Shown here piece after piece: positions 8,600 to 11,019 of a stretch of 11,019 bases of DNA (positions within the stretch are counted from its first letter, which is position 1; every line of letters starts with the position of its first letter). The notes below the pieces were generated by a model that was not told the origin of the DNA, made no database searches, and was given only the letters and a program-made list of their open reading frames with translations. The DNA is from Haplosporangium gracile (Eukaryota > Mortierellomycota > Mortierellomycetes > Mortierellales > Mortierellaceae): positions 1 to 11,019 of the forward strand of contig JAAAUF010000752.1 in NCBI GenBank assembly GCA_015499985.1. The letters run 5' to 3'. Position numbers and translations under genes: made by a program.

Positions 8600-8606
8600 T
8601 ATAAAT
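8600..8606 (+). promoter_or_regulatory. TATA box of the tropomyosin-like gene
   Basis: TATAAAT lies 105 bases before the ATG and is followed by a C-rich, G-poor leader (about 8624-8710). Spacing and composition fit a core promoter for the gene at 8711. The assignment is inferred from motif and position. Confidence 0.5.
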
Positions 8607-8710
8607 GCAAACGAAAAAAATGACACCACCTCCCCTTCTCCCATACATTTTCCTCCATTCACCCACCAAACTCTCTCAATTTCCAACCACACACGACACA
8701 TAATCAAGCC

Positions 8711-8974
8711 ATGGACAGGCTCAGAGAGAAACTCAATTCTTTGACTCAAGCGGTCGACGCCCAGAAGAACCGTGCCCAAGCTGCCGAGGCAAAAGTTATG
8801 GAGAAGAATCGAACGATCATCATGTTGGCGCACAAGGGCGACGAGGTCCGATCTGCCCTCGATAGGCGTGACGACCACAATCGCACCATCAAGGACATGA
8901 CCGAAAAGTATAACATCGTCAAGACTCAGTTGGACGAATCCCTCCTCAAGGTTTCCAAGGCCCTAGCTGACTAA
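8711..8974 (+). CDS. Short tropomyosin-like coiled-coil protein (87 aa)
   Basis: The single-exon ORF begins MDRLREKLNS and contains RAQAAEAKV. This is the N-terminal signature of fungal tropomyosins (S. pombe Cdc8 type), which polymerise head to tail along actin. The C-terminal part, DMTEKYNIVKTQLDE at 62-76, matches the end of the same family. Usual fungal tropomyosins have about 160-200 residues, so here the two ends appear joined with the middle absent. Placing core positions at 4, 8, 11, 15 and so on gives an unbroken 4-3 pattern to 85: L4 L8 L11 V15 A22 A25 V29 I36 L39 V46 L50 I60 Y67 L74 L78 V81 L85, with a few polar exceptions (Q18, K32, R53, N57, K71) and G43. The whole protein can thus be one continuous coiled coil. 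ATG follows GCC, with a TATA box at 8600. Binding to actin or to full-length tropomyosin is inferred. Lack of introns would also fit a retrocopy. Confidence 0.8.
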   Translation: MDRLREKLNSLTQAVDAQKNRAQAAEAKVMEKNRTIIMLAHKGDEVRSALDRRDDHNRTIKDMTEKYNIVKTQLDESLLKVSKALAD

Positions 8975-9359
8975 ATGCATAAAGGAACAACAAGTCTGGC
9001 AATCCTCCTCCGCAACACAACGCGACGAACATCCCTGCCGGCGCCTATCATCAGAGCCTCACTGTATGGAGACGACGACGACGTGTCAGCAACAGGAGCT
9101 GGTGGCCGGCCTCCAAGAACCCCCCTCCCCCCCTCTCCCCTTTCTATTCCTCTCTACAACTGTAGTCTGCAACACAAGCATACCTACCTATCCCCCATTT
9201 TTTGTCAACCTACTGACGCACACAACATTGCTGTTTACATTTTTTGATGTCCAAAGAAGAAAAAACGACGGCCATCGCAAAAACAAAGAAATTTGAGCAC
9301 CCAGGAAGTTGTGACGAACTTGCGAAGCACACAGTTTATTCACAAAAGAAAAACAAATG
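8975..9359. other. Spacer between convergent tropomyosin-like and F-box genes
   Basis: The two genes meet tail to tail, so this should hold both 3' UTRs. The only clear signal is AATAAA on the minus strand near its right edge. Some short open frames exist, but their translations are low-complexity. No gene is seen. Confidence 0.55.
9335..9340 (-). terminator. AATAAA polyadenylation signal of the F-box gene
   Basis: On the minus strand a perfect AATAAA begins 20 bases after the F-box stop codon. It supports the TAG at 9360-9362 as the true end of the gene, although the spacing makes for a very short 3' UTR. Confidence 0.55.
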
Positions 9360-10970
9360 CTATGTCTGAAGAAGGGAACCTAATCCAGCTGGACTAATAG
9401 TAGGACTTGATCGAAACACCACCATGTCCAGCACCAAAGTCTCCAGCTTTTCCAGTCCCTGCACCAGCTCAAACGTCTTGCGAACCATGGTATGGTTAAT
9501 AAAACTAGCACGAAAATCTTGTTGTGAGTCTGGAGGCCGTGGTCGGTACCAGCCCATGGCTGACACACTATCTGACATCACTTTCAACAGATCCTTGTCC
9601 GCTTTGAGCCGTTCTCCATCACCACCTCCACCTCCGTGATACAGCCTGGGGTTGAGCACCAATTTTCGAAGCCGCCGACGACACTTCCATCTATGACTAC
9701 TACCTCCACCGCCGCCGCCACTGCCACCACCACTGTTATTCTTGAGTCTGTCCAAGAACTCCTTGTCCAGTGTAACGGCAGTAGCCGAGAGCGAGAATGA
9801 CTCCAAGTTGGAGCACTCTTCTAGCAGCCCAAAATAGCGACAAATATCCATGTCTCCAACACTCCTTTCGATCGCCAGGCCCTCCAGGGTCCCAGCATGC
9901 TGCAAGATCGCCGCAATCAGATCTTCATCAGGACCACAGACCTCGACGCTCAGTTTGCGAAGTCCAGCTGATGAACTTTGTCGAATCAAGGCGTCGACAC
10001 GACGGAACGTTACTACTGGAGAGAGCTTTAGTTCTTGGAGTTCTGGACAGTGAGTCCTGAGATTGTCTGCCAGTCGAGTGGTGCCGTTATCATCGGCCAA
10101 ATAAATATCGAAGGTCTTTAGTCGGGGACAGGTCTTGACGAGTTCGGCAAGAAAGAGACTGACAGCTTTTTCGCAAGTCGATACAAGAGCGGTGAGTCGG
10201 GGTAGGACCAATTTGTTGTTGTTGTTGTTGGTTCTTTCATCCTTGTCCGGATGTGGTGCAAACAACTTTGACAATCTCTCCGTGAACGCATCCAGGTCTT
10301 CTGACTGGAGGGGTTGTAGACCATTGATCCTGTCCAGTTTCAGTTCTCGCAGCGTCCCTACAAGCAGGCTAAGTAGCTCAGTCATCGTTTCAGGAGAGCA
10401 GAGCCAGTTAGACAACTTGAGGGTCTGAATGTACTTCAGTTCGGTAAAGTCGTTTATGTCCAGTGATTTTTGTGGTGAAGGACCGTGCCAAAATAGCGAC
10501 TGAAGATACAGATTCGATCGGACAAGTTGTTGTTGAGGCGACAGGACAATTCCTCCTTCACATCCTGTTCCTGCTCTTGCTCCTGTCCGCGACGATCTGG
10601 CAGCCGCCAATATGCCCAACAGCATCTGGTTGGGCGCCCCCCTGATGGTCAGGTCGACTAAATCAACGCACTGGAAGGCGGTAGCATCGTTGCCAAAGAT
10701 CTGTAGGACTCGAAAGTGAGGGCTGTTGAGGGCGACGGTCTCCTGGGGGACGGATTTCATTAGGATACAGTCGTAGCGGTACCAGAGGAGAGGGAGAAAC
10801 ACCCGGCGCCAAATCTTGGAGACCGAGGCACAGGTGAGGAGAGTTTGGGGTTCGAAGCGTGTACGTTGTTCTGAAGTCGGTCTGGAGTTGTTGTTGTCGA
10901 TCCAAAGAGGGAGGAAGAGACCGATGCGAGCGAGGATCTCGGGGATGTCGAGAGGATGAGAAGGTGGCAT
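9360..10970 (-). CDS. F-box/LRR-type protein (536 aa), probable SCF ubiquitin ligase substrate receptor
   Basis: The start chosen is ATG at 10970-10968. The open frame extends nine codons further up, but that part opens with TTG, and the nearby relic also begins with Met just before HPLD. Residues 6-63 are F-box-like: HPLDIPEIL, then LPLW, an insert of about 20 residues, LLTCASVSKIW and FLPLLW. F-box proteins of this kind bind Skp1 and present substrates to Cullin-RING ligases. The rest contains irregular leucine-rich segments, such as LVKTCPRLKTFDIYL and CPELQELKLS, typical of the very large Mortierella F-box/LRR family. Low-complexity inserts are five Asn at about 248-252, a Gly/Ser tract at 413-425 and five Gly at 446-450. 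No introns are needed. The C-terminus ends soon after an LRR-like segment. The target is unknown. Confidence 0.8.
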   Translation of the reverse strand: MPPSHPLDIPEILARIGLFLPLWIDNNNSRPTSEQRTRFEPQTLLTCASVSKIWRRVFLPLLWYRYDCILMKSVPQETVALNSPHFRVLQIFGNDATAFQCVDLVDLTIRGAPNQMLLGILAAARSSRTGARAGTGCEGGIVLSPQQQLVRSNLYLQSLFWHGPSPQKSLDINDFTELKYIQTLKLSNWLCSPETMTELLSLLVGTLRELKLDRINGLQPLQSEDLDAFTERLSKLFAPHPDKDERTNNNNNKLVLPRLTALVSTCEKAVSLFLAELVKTCPRLKTFDIYLADDNGTTRLADNLRTHCPELQELKLSPVVTFRRVDALIRQSSSAGLRKLSVEVCGPDEDLIAAILQHAGTLEGLAIERSVGDMDICRYFGLLEECSNLESFSLSATAVTLDKEFLDRLKNNSGGGSGGGGGGSSHRWKCRRRLRKLVLNPRLYHGGGGGDGERLKADKDLLKVMSDSVSAMGWYRPRPPDSQQDFRASFINHTMVRKTFELVQGLEKLETLVLDMVVFRSSPTISPAGLGSLLQT

Positions 10971-11019
10971 AGTTGAAAGAATAAAAGAGGATTGCAATGG
11001 CTGATGAACAAAAAAAAAA
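10971..11019. promoter_or_regulatory. 5' flank of the F-box gene (cut by the window edge)
   Basis: Only 49 bases upstream of the minus-strand start codon are present, including a T run when read on that strand (poly-A at 11011-11019). No core promoter element can be placed. The promoter lies beyond the window. Confidence 0.4.

Noticed and set aside
10971..10997. Nine-codon N-terminal extension of the F-box ORF
   Set aside because: The extension opens with TTG, not ATG. The first ATG at 10970 is also supported by the position of Met in the relic.
1..11019. CRISPR arrays, transposon terminal repeats or transposase genes
   Set aside because: No spaced repeats, transposase-like ORFs or terminal inverted repeats were recognised. 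All tandem repeats seen are simple sequence.

Overview
The window looks like nuclear DNA of an early-diverging filamentous fungus, most likely Mortierellaceae (Mortierella or Linnemannia type). The grounds are intron-rich genes with short GT-AG introns and TACTAAC-like branch points, pyrimidine-rich promoters and leaders, AATAAA polyadenylation signals, a FAD monooxygenase of a type that is expanded in Mortierella, and an F-box protein starting M-x-x-x-HPLDIPEIL. The placement rests on recognition of these families and not on a database search.

Left half (1-7038): two tandem, same-strand paralogous genes for PHBH-fold FAD-dependent monooxygenases, copy A (393-2635, six exons) and copy B (4734-7038, seven exons). 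Joining exons by paralogue alignment gives intact proteins of exactly 481 aa in both cases. Both contain the GxGxxG, DG and GD flavin motifs. In both genes the Cys-His-Lys/Arg that follows the GD motif is encoded by its own 11-nt microexon. Copy B has one extra intron. The 2.1 kb between them holds no credible gene, only low-complexity sequence and what is presumably the copy B promoter, with a 6-bp and a 10-bp tandem repeat.

Middle (7039-8710): two gene relics. A minus-strand remnant of an F-box gene N-terminus (7390-7545) is broken by a TGA where the paralogue has Trp. A plus-strand remnant of a short tropomyosin-like gene (7890-8114) has lost its first residues and carries an in-frame TAG.

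Right half (8711-11019): an intact, intronless 87-aa tropomyosin-like coiled-coil gene (8711-8974, +) converges on an intact single-exon F-box/LRR-type gene (9360-10970, -). Each relic is thus matched by an intact relative in the same window. The region reads as one shaped by local gene duplication and decay.

The most notable points are the conserved 11-nt microexon, the unbroken 24-position heptad pattern of a 'mini-tropomyosin' that seems to join the two ends of a normal fungal tropomyosin, and the relic showing that this short form predates the local duplication. The genes have no evident joint pathway. The two monooxygenases probably act on related but unknown aromatic-type substrates, while the other genes concern the cytoskeleton and ubiquitin ligase substrate choice.
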